This document shows, piece by piece, positions 8,136 to 16,695 of a DNA stretch of 64,000 nt. The notes below the pieces were generated by a model, which was given only the letters and a program-made list of their open reading frames with translations, had not been told where the DNA came from and did no database searches. The stretch is taken from the NCBI RefSeq assembly GCF_010500845.1, contig NZ_JAAAMI010000001.1:806001-870000 (forward strand). The letters are read 5' to 3'. Position numbers and translations under genes: made by a program. This stretch comes from Flagellimonas sediminis. GTDB lineage: Bacteria; Bacteroidota; Bacteroidia; Flavobacteriales; Flavobacteriaceae. Position 1 is the stretch's first letter; each line of letters starts with the position of its first letter.

Positions 8136-8614
8136 TGTCAATAATGAAGAAAAAACTACCTAACATCCTATGGGCCATACTTTTTTTTACCTGTTTTGTT
8201 TCAAAAATGTGGTCTCAAATAGAGCAGGCTAAAGCAAGTGATTCCCTTGATTTGCTAGTGGAAAGATACTATGAATTGAATATTGTTGTTTTCCAGTCTA
8301 AATCCACCAAAGGGGATATTGATAGGATATTTGAGCTTTTCACAGATGATTTTACCTATGTCCATCCCCAATATGGAGGGGTTTATTCCAGGGAAGACCT
8401 TTACAATGGTTATGAGCGCAACCAAGAAAATGGAGGATATGACGGAAGCATCGTTGATGTAAAGGTGGAGAACAAAATAGTAGGGCTGGATGCCGTGGCC
8501 GTCAGCAGAAGATTCGTAAAGAAGGAAAACGACAAAGAGATGGACGGCGAACTACAAATGACCTTCTTTGAGTTCAGAAACGGCAAGATTTGCAGGATTT
8601 ATGAGTACTGGTAA
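8135..8614 (+). CDS. secreted NTF2/SnoaL-like protein
   Basis: 159 residues. A signal peptide runs to about residue 27 (ending MWSQ). The rest is an NTF2-like cone fold, with the typical FTDDFTYVHPQYGGVYSREDLYNGY stretch. Such domains act as small isomerases, hydrolases or binding proteins, and no catalytic set is recognisable here. Translation is coupled to the preceding esterase-like gene by a TAATG overlap, suggesting the two act together in the periplasm. A second in-frame ATG at 8144 is also possible. Confidence 0.75.
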   Translation: MSIMKKKLPNILWAILFFTCFVSKMWSQIEQAKASDSLDLLVERYYELNIVVFQSKSTKGDIDRIFELFTDDFTYVHPQYGGVYSREDLYNGYERNQENGGYDGSIVDVKVENKIVGLDAVAVSRRFVKKENDKEMDGELQMTFFEFRNGKICRIYEYW

Positions 8615-8632
8615 GGAATTCAAAAATTGTTG

Positions 8633-8956
8633 TTATTGATTTGGGCCATCGGTTTTTAAAAGATTTTTTATTTCATCCAAAGTGAACAATACCTCAACAT
8701 TTTCACATTTGGCCCTCATGGTGTCCGCAAGGGCTTTGGCATGTTCGGGCAGCCTAGAGCCGGCTGTTGTCCAAGTTGATTGGTCGGGCCATTGGGCATA
8801 GGCTATGTAAATGCCACTTGGGTCCATGTGCAATCGGGAGCCAAGTCCCCTGCTGTAGTTGACAAAGGCGTGGGTAAGCTTCTCCCAATCCTTTTCAAAG
8901 TCCTTCTCTAGACCCTTTTTTACTTGAAACTTATAAATTACGATGAACTTTCCCAT
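8633..8956 (-). CDS. antibiotic-biosynthesis-monooxygenase (ABM) domain protein
   Basis: 107 residues forming one dimeric alpha/beta-barrel of the ABM superfamily: the first strand is GKFIVIYKFQVKKG and the third region is GIYIAYAQWPDQSTW. Members are cofactor-free oxygenases or small detoxification and stress proteins, so the exact reaction cannot be told. It lies 9 bp after the GNAT gene and is its operon partner. Confidence 0.75.
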   Translation of the reverse strand: MGKFIVIYKFQVKKGLEKDFEKDWEKLTHAFVNYSRGLGSRLHMDPSGIYIAYAQWPDQSTWTTAGSRLPEHAKALADTMRAKCENVEVLFTLDEIKNLLKTDGPNQ

Positions 8957-8965
8957 AAAATTTTT

Positions 8966-9688
8966 TTATTCGGCCAAGGTATAGGTTTCCAATGTACCAT
9001 AGGTCTTGAATCCCAATTTGGTATATATTTTTTCACCTGCCACGGAAGCAATCAAGTAAACCGGACCGCTATTGTCCATGATGGCTTGGTTCAACAAAAA
9101 CTTTGTCATTTCTTTTCCTAGGCCCAGTCCCCTAAAATTGGGTAAGGTGCCGATCATGTGCAGCCCATGGTTCCCCTCCCTGTCCAAATAGATCATGCCG
9201 CAACAGGCAAAAGATTCATCATGTTTGCCTAGGAACAATTTAAAGTTTTGGTTTTTGATCAGCGGGTCCAAAACTTGGGTAAGCACGGCATAACCAAACG
9301 CTCTTGACGCGATGTCGGCAAAAATGGAGGCCTGACTTTTTGTGGATACTCTTTCAAATAGTACCTTCTCTAAGGGTAATGGTGCCTTTCCAGAGGTGTC
9401 CATCGCCATGGCACTCAAGGATGATGTTAAAGATAGTTTAAGAGCCTTGATCAAATCCCCTTGTTCATCTTTGCTTGCTACCATGGAATTGGGCACCATT
9501 CCTTCTTGTAAATCTTGTGCCAATGTTTTGGGATTTATAAATTGGGATTGAAGCCGAAAGGTCTTATGTGGCCACGAATTGTTGATGGGGCCGGTGAATA
9601 GGTAACCATTTCCATTTTTTAAGAACCCGCCAGAAGTTCCAATAGTTTCCCAAAAATCGAATAGATGTTCTTTTATTTTTTGGTTCAT
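8966..9688 (-). CDS. GNAT-family N-acetyltransferase
   Basis: 240 residues. The acetyl-CoA-binding motif A is clear near residues 185-205 (LPNFRGLGLGKEMTKFLL, the R-x-x-G-x-G/A pattern), followed by the C-terminal GEKIYTKLGFKTYG typical of GNATs. The N-terminal half is a divergent domain seen in longer members. The acceptor is unknown. It is first in an operon with the ABM gene, driven by the promoter at 9715-9764, just beyond the stop codon of the Crp/Fnr gene. Confidence 0.82.
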   Translation of the reverse strand: MNQKIKEHLFDFWETIGTSGGFLKNGNGYLFTGPINNSWPHKTFRLQSQFINPKTLAQDLQEGMVPNSMVASKDEQGDLIKALKLSLTSSLSAMAMDTSGKAPLPLEKVLFERVSTKSQASIFADIASRAFGYAVLTQVLDPLIKNQNFKLFLGKHDESFACCGMIYLDREGNHGLHMIGTLPNFRGLGLGKEMTKFLLNQAIMDNSGPVYLIASVAGEKIYTKLGFKTYGTLETYTLAE

Positions 9689-9714
9689 GGGATTGTAGGC
9701 ATTGTTGGATACCG

Positions 9715-9764
9715 CAAAACTATGACAGTGTAGTGTATGTAATCTTAAGGAATGTTAAGAAAGG
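9715..9764 (-). promoter_or_regulatory. promoter and operator of the GNAT-ABM operon
   Basis: Minus-strand -7 box TAGTTTTG (about 9715-9722) and, 18 bp further upstream, a 24-bp block (9741-9764) containing TTAAGG-N4-TTAAGAAAGG. It matches the block in front of the small-transporter operon at 20 of 24 positions with the same spacing. The neighbouring Crp/Fnr protein is the natural candidate to bind it (inference). Confidence 0.6.
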
Positions 9765-9767
9765 CAA

Positions 9768-10343
9768 TTACAAGTTTTTGCGTAGTGTACTTAAAAATTC
9801 TGGGGTAATTCCCAAATAGGAGGCAACCATGTATTGTGGCACCCGTTGTTCTATGCCCCTATATTTAGAACGGAACTCCAAATAGCGTTCTTCTGCAGAC
9901 TTGCTCATGGCATTTAGGTTGCGATCTTGTAGGCTCACATAAGCTTTTTCAAATTTCAATCTATAAAACCTTTCTATGGCAGGTACTGCATTATAAAGTC
10001 TGTTGAGGGAGTCTCGGTGAATCTGAAGGATTGTTGTTGGCTCTAGGGCCTGAATAAATTGTTTGGCAGGAGTTTGGGTCAGATAACTGTACAGATCGTT
10101 CACCCACCACCCTTCAATTCCGAATTGTACAATATGCTCCTTGGCAGACTCGTCCATATAATAGGCCCTTAGGCAGCCCTTGGCCACAAAACGCATATGT
10201 GCCGAAACTTCTCCGGGGAAAAGCAACATTTCCTTTTTTTCAAATGCTCTTTCGTTAAAGCAATTGGCAATGATTTTTTCTTCCGAAGAGGATAGTTGAA
10301 TGATTTCCCTAAAATGTGATAGTAATTCTTCGATTGGGGCCAC
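9768..10343 (-). CDS. Crp/Fnr-family transcriptional regulator
   Basis: 191 residues: a cyclic-nucleotide-binding-type beta-roll (about 20-110), a connecting helix, and a C-terminal helix-turn-helix whose end reads RVPQYMVASYLGITPEFLSTLRKNL in outline. The effector is unknown, and the roll lacks the full cAMP-binding cassette. Proteins like this are common single regulators of small detoxification operons in flavobacteria. It sits directly upstream of the GNAT-ABM operon, whose promoter shares a 24-bp operator-like block with the transporter-nitroreductase operon. Confidence 0.85.
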   Translation of the reverse strand: MAPIEELLSHFREIIQLSSSEEKIIANCFNERAFEKKEMLLFPGEVSAHMRFVAKGCLRAYYMDESAKEHIVQFGIEGWWVNDLYSYLTQTPAKQFIQALEPTTILQIHRDSLNRLYNAVPAIERFYRLKFEKAYVSLQDRNLNAMSKSAEERYLEFRSKYRGIEQRVPQYMVASYLGITPEFLSTLRKNL

Positions 10344-10372
10344 AAAACAAATATGTAAGACTAAGATAGCAA

Positions 10373-10396
10373 AAAGCCACCATTGTTGGTGGCTTT
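10373..10396 (-). terminator. intrinsic terminator downstream of the PepSY gene
   Basis: AAAGCCACC (10373-10381) pairs with GGTGGCTTT (10388-10396) over a 6-nt loop. Read on the minus strand it is followed by a T-run, so it ends leftward transcription from 10933. Confidence 0.75.
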
Positions 10397-10423
10397 GCCA
10401 GTTTCGTGGGGAACTACTTTTCG

Positions 10424-10933
10424 TTATACCAAGAGCAATACTATGGTCAAAAGAAAACCTGCCACTGCAAAATAGAGTCCTTTTTTATAGATGGGGGCAT
10501 TGGGCTTGAACATAAAAAATGCCGATACCGCAAAGAAAAGCAGCGCGATCCCAAAGAAAATGCCCAACCAGAACAATGGATTGCCAGTGTGCATTTTGTG
10601 GAGTTTGTTCATATTCTCCAAAATCATGGGCAATCGTTTTTCGGTGTAGGAGGCTTCCCCTGTTTTCGTGTTGTAAGTTCCACCACTAAAGTAAACCAGG
10701 TCACCTTCCTTCTTGTCTACTTTAAAGCCTCTTTTGCGCAAGGCTGTGCCCAAGGCTTCTTCCTGTAAGTTGGGTTCCAAGGTAGTGTTTACCTCGTATT
10801 CACTTTTTAAGAAGTCCGTGCTACGGAACGTAAGTACAATGCCACTGATGGCGTAGACTGCCATAATACCGGCCAAAAAGAATCCCAAGTAACGGTGGAA
10901 TTCCCTAAACGTATTCTCTGATTTTCTTCCCAT
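10424..10933 (-). CDS. PepSY-associated transmembrane protein
   Basis: The start MGRKSENTFREFHRYLG at 10933 is preferred; the frame is open further upstream, but that part is unlike the family. It gives 169 residues. The fold is one N-terminal helix (FFLAGIMAVYAISGIVLTF), a periplasmic PepSY-like domain (about 45-105) and two C-terminal helices around HKMHTGNPLFWLG and FMFKP. The R-x-x-H-R...H-K-x-H-T-G pattern resembles members of the iron-uptake/reductase-associated PepSY family. Function is not defined. It has its own terminator and lies downstream of the YceI gene. Confidence 0.8.
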   Translation of the reverse strand: MGRKSENTFREFHRYLGFFLAGIMAVYAISGIVLTFRSTDFLKSEYEVNTTLEPNLQEEALGTALRKRGFKVDKKEGDLVYFSGGTYNTKTGEASYTEKRLPMILENMNKLHKMHTGNPLFWLGIFFGIALLFFAVSAFFMFKPNAPIYKKGLYFAVAGFLLTIVLLLV

Positions 10934-10957
10934 GGTATTCGGTTGCTGTAAAATAAA

Positions 10958-10988
10958 GAAGAAGGGAGGTATGGGCCTTCCCTTCTTC
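10958..10988 (-). terminator. intrinsic terminator downstream of the YceI gene
   Basis: GAAGAAGGG (10958-10966) pairs with CCCTTCTTC (10980-10988). On the minus strand the hairpin is followed by TTTATTTTA, so it fits termination of leftward yceI-type transcription. Confidence 0.65.
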
Positions 10989-11014
10989 ATGGTTAATTCT
11001 CTTGATCTAAGTAA

Positions 11015-11575
11015 TTATTGTTGTGCCATTTCAAGGTTGATGGTCATTTCCACATCATCGCCCAAAGTTGGGGTATCGCCACCAACTCCAAATTCAAGTC
11101 TATTGACGGTTCCGGTCAATTTAAGGCCTGCTTTTAATTTGTTGCTGCGTTGATCGGTGATAATTCCGTTTACTTTGCCTTCCAAGGTGATGGGTTTGGT
11201 TACTCCGTGCATGGTAAGGTTTCCCGTCAAGGTAAAGGTCTTGTCGCCGGTTTTTTCATAACCTGTGCTTTTAAAGCTGATGGCAGGAAATTTTTCGGCA
11301 TCGAAGAAATCGGCACTTTTTAAATGGCCGTCACGTCTTTCGTTATCGGTGTCAATGCTGGCGGTTTGGATTTCCACACTGAACTCGGCATTTTCAAAGG
11401 TATCGCTGGCCGTGGCAGTAATGTCAAAATCCCCAAAGCTTCCTTCAACTTCAGAGATCATCAAATGGGTAATGGAAAATCCAATTTTGGAATGTGATTT
11501 GTCAGATTTCCAGGTCGATTGGGCCGAAACGACCAGACCGGTCAACAATGCAATGGCAAATAGTGTTTTCTTCAT
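11015..11575 (-). CDS. YceI-family periplasmic protein
   Basis: 186 residues with a Sec signal peptide (cleavage near VSAQS). The lipocalin-like YceI barrel follows, with W-x-x-D-x-x-H-S-x-I-x-F (WKSDKSHSKIGF), RDGHLKSADFFDAEKFPAI and LTMHGVTKPITL, all family hallmarks. YceI proteins bind isoprenoid or amide lipids in the periplasm and are often linked to stress or cytochrome b561. It is monocistronic on the minus strand. Confidence 0.9.
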   Translation of the reverse strand: MKKTLFAIALLTGLVVSAQSTWKSDKSHSKIGFSITHLMISEVEGSFGDFDITATASDTFENAEFSVEIQTASIDTDNERRDGHLKSADFFDAEKFPAISFKSTGYEKTGDKTFTLTGNLTMHGVTKPITLEGKVNGIITDQRSNKLKAGLKLTGTVNRLEFGVGGDTPTLGDDVEMTINLEMAQQ

Positions 11576-11736
11576 CTTTTTAATTTTTTGTGTTTGTAGA
11601 GTTTTTTAAGGTTTTATAGCTTGTAAAGTAAACCAAAAATTGCAAAATGTCCCCATTTCAAACCCAGAAAGCAAGGGATGCCAAAAATGGTCAATGTTTT
11701 TGACATCCCACAACTATTTTCCGTAAACGACAAAGG

Positions 11737-11777
11737 TTAACCTCCAATCAACCAGAGGTTTGTATAGAGGAGGTTAA
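11737..11777. repeat. 9-bp inverted repeat upstream of the LytS-type operon
   Basis: TTAACCTCC (11737-11745) and GGAGGTTAA (11769-11777) are perfect reverse complements separated by 23 bp. It lies in the 297-bp gap between the YceI gene and the kinase gene, just upstream of the LytTR-type direct repeats, and may be an additional operator or an RNA stem. No gene was found in this gap. Confidence 0.5.
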
Positions 11778-11780
11778 AAT

Positions 11781-11850
11781 GTCGTTCGGGGGGCAAATAC
11801 GGTTGTTCGGAAATCTGTTTTTTGGTAGATGGGTTTTATCCCTAGATTTG
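11781..11850 (+). promoter_or_regulatory. LytTR-type direct repeats and -7 box of the kinase-regulator operon
   Basis: Two 9-bp direct repeats GTCGTTCGG (11781-11789) and GTTGTTCGG (11802-11810) differ at one base and are separated by 12 bp, i.e. 21 bp start to start. That is the arrangement bound by LytTR/AgrA-type domains. Downstream lie a TTTGG (-33 region, 11821-11825) and the -7 box TAGATTTG (11843-11850), 22 bp before the gene. Autoregulation is inferred. Confidence 0.6.
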
Positions 11851-11872
11851 ACCTTGATTTAAATGCAAAGTA

Positions 11873-12871
11873 TTGATTTCTAGAAAGGAACTTCTTTTTC
11901 AAATTATATTGCACGTCATCGTGCTCCTGTTTTTCTCTTTTGACAGAAATGAGGAGACAATTAGTTTTAACAAGGCATTGTTTCTTCTCTATTATAGTGG
12001 GGCCACCGTGGTAGTAACCTATTACCTGATGCCCAAATTTTTGTACAAAAAGAAATATTGGCAATTTTTCCTAGGGTTTACCATCATTGTGGCTACAGTG
12101 ATTTCCATTGAAGAATTGATCATAGAACCGATTATGTTTCCCAATACCAAAAGAGGGGATACTTTTCCTGGGCTATACATTTCCCTTTTGGGATTATTGC
12201 CGGTCATGTTCATCCTTTCAGGTTGTAAATTTGGTTGGGATGCCCTACAAAAGCAGGCTCAGATAGATGAATTGAAGAGTGCTATCCAAGAAAGCGAGAT
12301 CCAGTTTTTGCGTAGCCAGATCAACCCTCATTTTTTGTTTAACAATTTGAACAACCTGTATTCCTATGCCCTTCAAAATTCACCCAAGACCCCGGAGATC
12401 ATTCTTGAAATGAGTGGGGTTTTGCGCTATATGTTGTACGAGTCCAAGGAACAGTTTGTACCTTTAAAAAAAGAGTTGGAACAACTCGGTAATTTTATCA
12501 GGTTGTACAAGTTGCAGATAGAGGACAGGGGAGTTGTTCGGTTTGATGTGGACGACATCAAGGAAGAATATAGGATTGCCCCATTGATCTTGATCGTTTT
12601 TATAGAGAACGCCTTCAAGCACAGCCAATCGGGCCAGTCTTCGGATATTGAGATCGATGTTTCCATCAAAGTGGAGAATGACCTGCTGGAGTTCCATTGC
12701 AAGAATAATTTTGAGGTAGTACCCAGTTTGGATACCATTGCCAAGGGAATTGGGCTTCAAAATGTGCGGAAACGTTTGGAAATCCTATATCCTAAAAAGC
12801 ACGAGCTTGAAATTAAGGAATCTGCCAACAGCTATGATGTATATCTAAGACTTGAACTGGAAAAAGTATAA
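11873..12871 (+). CDS. LytS-type sensor histidine kinase
   Basis: 332 residues from a TTG start; no in-frame ATG fits and the frame is closed by a TGA 16 bp upstream. Four hydrophobic segments (about 8-135) form the membrane sensor, then a His_kinase domain with the phospho-acceptor His153 in QINPHFLFNNL, and a C-terminal ATPase domain with N-box-like IENAFKH and a G-box near KGIGLQNVRKRLE. Such kinases phosphorylate a LytTR regulator. The gene for one starts 3 bp downstream, forming a two-gene operon. The signal is unknown. Confidence 0.88.
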   Translation: MISRKELLFQIILHVIVLLFFSFDRNEETISFNKALFLLYYSGATVVVTYYLMPKFLYKKKYWQFFLGFTIIVATVISIEELIIEPIMFPNTKRGDTFPGLYISLLGLLPVMFILSGCKFGWDALQKQAQIDELKSAIQESEIQFLRSQINPHFLFNNLNNLYSYALQNSPKTPEIILEMSGVLRYMLYESKEQFVPLKKELEQLGNFIRLYKLQIEDRGVVRFDVDDIKEEYRIAPLILIVFIENAFKHSQSGQSSDIEIDVSIKVENDLLEFHCKNNFEVVPSLDTIAKGIGLQNVRKRLEILYPKKHELEIKESANSYDVYLRLELEKV

Positions 12872-12874
12872 AAT

Positions 12875-13567
12875 ATGAGATGCATAATTGTTGAAGACCA
12901 ACCCCCTGCACAGCGTATTTTAAAAAAGTTCATCCAAGATGTACCTGCCTTGGAGCTTGTTGGTGTCTTTTCAGATGGTTTGCAGGCCATGGAGTTCTTG
13001 AAGAATGGACCAGTGGACTTGATGTTCTTGGATATCCACTTGCCCAAGATCAACGGCCTCGATTTTCTGAAGAGTATTCCTGAGGCACCGCATGTGGTGC
13101 TCACCACGGCATTCTCCGAGTATGCTCTGGAAGGCTATGACCTCAATGTGGTGGATTATTTGTTAAAACCCTTTTCGTTCCAGCGCTTTTTGCAGGCGGT
13201 GAACAAGGTCAGCATAAAGCAGGAACATCAGGTCCCAAAGAACGATACTGCCCAAGTGAGTGAGATTTATGTGAAATCGAGTCATGAGCACATTAAGGTT
13301 TCGGTCCGCGACATTTATACCATTTCTTCGGATTCGGATTATACCGAGATCCACCTAAAAGGCAAAAAAATACTTTCCAATGAACCTTTGCGACATTGGT
13401 TGGATGTGCTTCCTATAAATCAGTTTTTTCAGGTGCACAAATCCCATATCATCAACACCCAAAAAATAGATCGTATCTCAGGAAATCAGGTATTGCTCGC
13501 CAACGGGGCAAAAATTCCTTTGGGGCGTGCGTACAAAGACCACTTTCTAAAAAGCGTTTTACAATAA
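12875..13567 (+). CDS. LytTR-family response regulator
   Basis: 230 residues: an N-terminal receiver domain (acidic pocket E7-D8, phospho-acceptor Asp53 in LMFLDIHLP, Lys in LLKPF) and a C-terminal LytTR DNA-binding domain from about residue 130 (IYVKSSHEHIKVSVRDI, VHKSHIIN). LytTR proteins bind direct repeats upstream of promoters. A matching pair sits in front of this operon. A strong hairpin follows the gene. Confidence 0.9.
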   Translation: MRCIIVEDQPPAQRILKKFIQDVPALELVGVFSDGLQAMEFLKNGPVDLMFLDIHLPKINGLDFLKSIPEAPHVVLTTAFSEYALEGYDLNVVDYLLKPFSFQRFLQAVNKVSIKQEHQVPKNDTAQVSEIYVKSSHEHIKVSVRDIYTISSDSDYTEIHLKGKKILSNEPLRHWLDVLPINQFFQVHKSHIINTQKIDRISGNQVLLANGAKIPLGRAYKDHFLKSVLQ

Positions 13568-13585
13568 TTGACCAACCTAAAAAAG

Positions 13586-13616
13586 AAAAGGCCCGGGATA
13601 TTGTTCCGGGCCTTTT
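13586..13616. terminator. bidirectional terminator
   Basis: AAAAGGCCCGG (13586-13596) pairs with CCGGGCCTTTT (13606-13616). It separates the rightward LytTR operon from the leftward xylose operon and has A/T runs for use in both directions. Confidence 0.85.
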
Positions 13617-13644
13617 CGATTTATAGGGAAATGATTTTATTTTC

Positions 13645-15294
13645 TTATTTGGCAAAGTAGACATAGATGGCAATTACCACCACGCAAATAAAAGCACTCG
13701 CCAATTTAACGTGTTTCCAAGGTTCAATGGATACCTGTTTGGTATATTCCAGTTCAAACGCCTCTTTTCTCGGGTAGATTTTACCAATGATCAACATGAT
13801 GATGATGTTGGTAATGAACAATATGGCCATTACGTGCAGATAATGGGGGTAGGCTCCGGCCTCTACCATATGCAACTCTTGCGGGTCGGTTATGCCATTT
13901 GCCTTGGCTTCCGCCAGTGCGTTGGCCACCATTTTTGGTCCCACAATAAACTGACTGATGATGTACAGGATGGACCCTGACAGAATACCGATCTTGGCGG
14001 CAATGGCAGGAACCCTTTTGGTCAAATAACCAATGACGATAATCGTGAAAATGGGGATGCTATAGATACCATTGATTTCCTGTAAATAGTTGAAAAGACT
14101 ACCCGCATTGGCAATGAGTGGCGCAATGAACATGGCAGCCAAGGCCAAACAGATACCAAAGATTTTTCCATACTTCACAATGGTCATTTCTGATGCATCC
14201 TTGTTAATGTGTTGTTTGTAGATATCGATACCGAACAAGGTCACGGAACTGTTCAAAACACTATTGAAGGAACTCAAGATGGCACCAAATAGTACGGCGG
14301 CAAAAAAGCCCATCAACGGTTTGGGCAATACGGCCCTTACCAATTCCGGGTAGGCAAGGTCACTACTGGCCAGCCCACCTTCAAAATAATAATAGGCGAT
14401 CATTCCTGGCAAAACAAGGATGATGGGCCCCAAAATTTTCAAAAAAGCGGCAAGTAAAAGCCCTTTTTGTCCTTCGGCCAGGTTTTTGGCGCCCAATCCC
14501 CTTTGTATGATCTGTTGGTTGGTTCCCCAGTAGAACAACTGTACCAACATCATACCGGTAAATATGGTTGAGAAGGGTACTTCTTGACCGGGATTTCCCG
14601 TGGAGTCAAAACGTTCTGGGTTGGCGGCCATCAATGTGTCGAGTCCTCCCAACACACTTCCATCGCCAATGGCCATCAATCCAAAAACAGGGATGAGCAC
14701 CCCTCCGATAATAAGTCCGATCGCATTGATACTGTCCGAAACGGCCACTGCCTTCAACCCACCAAAAACGGCATAAATCGAACCTACGATACCAATGCCC
14801 CAGATGCAGATGACCAATGCCGTGGAGTCCGATACACCCAGTACTTGGGGCACATCGAACATCCCGCTGATGGCCACGGAACCGGAATACAGGATTACGG
14901 GGAGCAGTACCACCACATAACCCGTCAAGAACAATCCCGAAGTGATGGTTTTGGTAGTGGTGTCGAATCTTTTGGCCAAAAACTGGGGAACGGTGGTAAG
15001 TCCACCCTTCAAATAGCGTGGAAGCAAGAACATTGCGGTAACTACAATGGCCAAGGCGGCCAAGGTTTCCCAAGCCATTACGGATAGCCCGTCTTTATAC
15101 GCGCTACCGTTAAGACCTACGATTTGTTCCGTAGAAAGGTTGGTCAACAGCAATGAACCGGCAATAACGCCTGCCGTTAGGCTCCTCCCACCCAAAAAAT
15201 AACCATCAGAAGATGTTTCATCCGTTTTTCTAACGGACCACCAGGATATAAAAGCTACCAAGAGCGTAAATCCCAAAAACGATATAAGTGCCAT
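13645..15294 (-). CDS. sodium:solute symporter (SSS/SGLT family), probable xylose uptake
   Basis: 549 residues with about 14 membrane helices. The SSS-family core is recognisable: SSDGYFLGGRSLTAGVIAGSL in outline, LSTEQIVGLNG, GLFLTGYVVVLLPVILYSG and LSSFNSVLNSS. SGLT-type members take up sugars with sodium across the inner membrane. It is third in the operon xylB-xylA-symporter, 62 bp after xylA, which points to xylose as substrate (inference from context). The next downstream element is a strong terminator. Confidence 0.85.
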   Translation of the reverse strand: MALISFLGFTLLVAFISWWSVRKTDETSSDGYFLGGRSLTAGVIAGSLLLTNLSTEQIVGLNGSAYKDGLSVMAWETLAALAIVVTAMFLLPRYLKGGLTTVPQFLAKRFDTTTKTITSGLFLTGYVVVLLPVILYSGSVAISGMFDVPQVLGVSDSTALVICIWGIGIVGSIYAVFGGLKAVAVSDSINAIGLIIGGVLIPVFGLMAIGDGSVLGGLDTLMAANPERFDSTGNPGQEVPFSTIFTGMMLVQLFYWGTNQQIIQRGLGAKNLAEGQKGLLLAAFLKILGPIILVLPGMIAYYYFEGGLASSDLAYPELVRAVLPKPLMGFFAAVLFGAILSSFNSVLNSSVTLFGIDIYKQHINKDASEMTIVKYGKIFGICLALAAMFIAPLIANAGSLFNYLQEINGIYSIPIFTIIVIGYLTKRVPAIAAKIGILSGSILYIISQFIVGPKMVANALAEAKANGITDPQELHMVEAGAYPHYLHVMAILFITNIIIMLIIGKIYPRKEAFELEYTKQVSIEPWKHVKLASAFICVVVIAIYVYFAK

Positions 15295-15356
15295 GTTTTA
15301 CATTTTGATTGCTTGGCCTTTGGTCAAAAGCCAAATGGATTAGTTTGTTTTGTTAA

Positions 15357-16682
15357 TTACATAAATTGGTTGATGATGTTCTCAAACAACTCCTGTTGAC
15401 CACTTCGCTTTTTGATATCTTGGTGGGCATTGGCATGCACATAAAGGTCTTCCAAGGTGAGTTTCCCATCTTCAAATGCCTTTCCGGTCCCAGAATCAAA
15501 AGAGGCATAGCGGTCTCTTCTCCTGCTAATATAGTCGGAATTTTCCAAAATACTATTGGCGGCGAGCAAAGCCCTTGAAAATGCATCCATTCCGCCAATG
15601 TGGGCATAGAATATATCTTCCAAGTCCGTGGAGTTCCTTCTGATCTTTGCATCAAAATTGATACCGCCTCCCTGAAATCCTCCGGCTTGCAAAATCACGA
15701 GTAGTGCTTGGGTAAGTTCAAAGACATCCACTGGGAATTGGTCTGTGTCCCATCCGTTCTGGTAATCGCCGCGGTTGGCATCTATACTTCCCAAAAGTCC
15801 ATTGTCGGCGGCCACCTGCAGTTCGTGCTCAAAGGTATGTTGGGCCAAAGTGGCGTGGTTCACTTCAATATTGAGTTTGAAATCACCCAAAAGGTCGTAT
15901 TTGGTCAAAAAGCCCAAAACGGTGGCAGCATCAAAATCATATTGATGTTTTGTCGGCTCCATGGGTTTGGGTTCGATAAAGAACGTACCCTTGAATCCCT
16001 GTTTGCGGGCATAATCCTTGGCCATATGCAGAAAGCGCGCCATGTGGTCCAATTCCCGGCCCATATCGGTATTCAATAATGACATATATCCTTCTCGACC
16101 ACCCCAAAAAACATAGTTTTCACCCCCTAGTTTAATGGTGGCATCCAAGGCATTCTTGATCTGTGCCCCGGCAAAGGCCACCACATCAAAATCGGGATTG
16201 GTCGCAGCCCCGTTCATATAGCGTGGGTGACTGAAGCAATTGGCCGTGCCCCAAAGTAGTTTTACCCCGGAAGCCGCCATTTTTTCCTGGGCGTAATCGG
16301 TGATGAGGTCCAATCGTTTTTCGGATTCTGCAAGAGTGGCGCCTTCCGCGATCAAATCAAAATCGTGAAAGCAAAAGTAGGGTGCTCCAATTTTGGTAAT
16401 GAACTCAAAGGCTGCGTCCATTTTGTCCTTGGCCTGTTGGATCGGATCGGAACTTGTTAGCCATGGAAAAGTTTGGGTGGGTGCCCCAAAAGGATCGGAA
16501 CCGACCCCAGTAAAGGTATGCCAATAGGCAATGGCAAACCGGAAATGTTCCTTCATGGTCTTACCGCCCACTATCTTGTTCTCGTCATAATATTTGAAGG
16601 CGAGCGGATTGTCCGATACTTTTCCTTCAAACGGTATCTTGGGGATTCCCTTAAAAAATTCCTTGTCTCCTGTTGTGATCAT
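15357..16682 (-). CDS. xylA: xylose isomerase
   Basis: Converts D-xylose to D-xylulose in the cytoplasm with two divalent metals. The ATG at 16682 ([21 protein letters not shown] in outline) gives 441 residues, the normal class-II length; a longer frame would intrude into xylB. Family signatures are all present: [52 protein letters not shown] and [17 protein letters not shown] with the metal-ligand acidic residues. It is second gene of the xyl operon, 13 bp after xylB. Confidence 0.96.
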   Translation of the reverse strand: MITTGDKEFFKGIPKIPFEGKVSDNPLAFKYYDENKIVGGKTMKEHFRFAIAYWHTFTGVGSDPFGAPTQTFPWLTSSDPIQQAKDKMDAAFEFITKIGAPYFCFHDFDLIAEGATLAESEKRLDLITDYAQEKMAASGVKLLWGTANCFSHPRYMNGAATNPDFDVVAFAGAQIKNALDATIKLGGENYVFWGGREGYMSLLNTDMGRELDHMARFLHMAKDYARKQGFKGTFFIEPKPMEPTKHQYDFDAATVLGFLTKYDLLGDFKLNIEVNHATLAQHTFEHELQVAADNGLLGSIDANRGDYQNGWDTDQFPVDVFELTQALLVILQAGGFQGGGINFDAKIRRNSTDLEDIFYAHIGGMDAFSRALLAANSILENSDYISRRRDRYASFDSGTGKAFEDGKLTLEDLYVHANAHQDIKKRSGQQELFENIINQFM

Positions 16683-16695
16683 AATATGGATTTGT

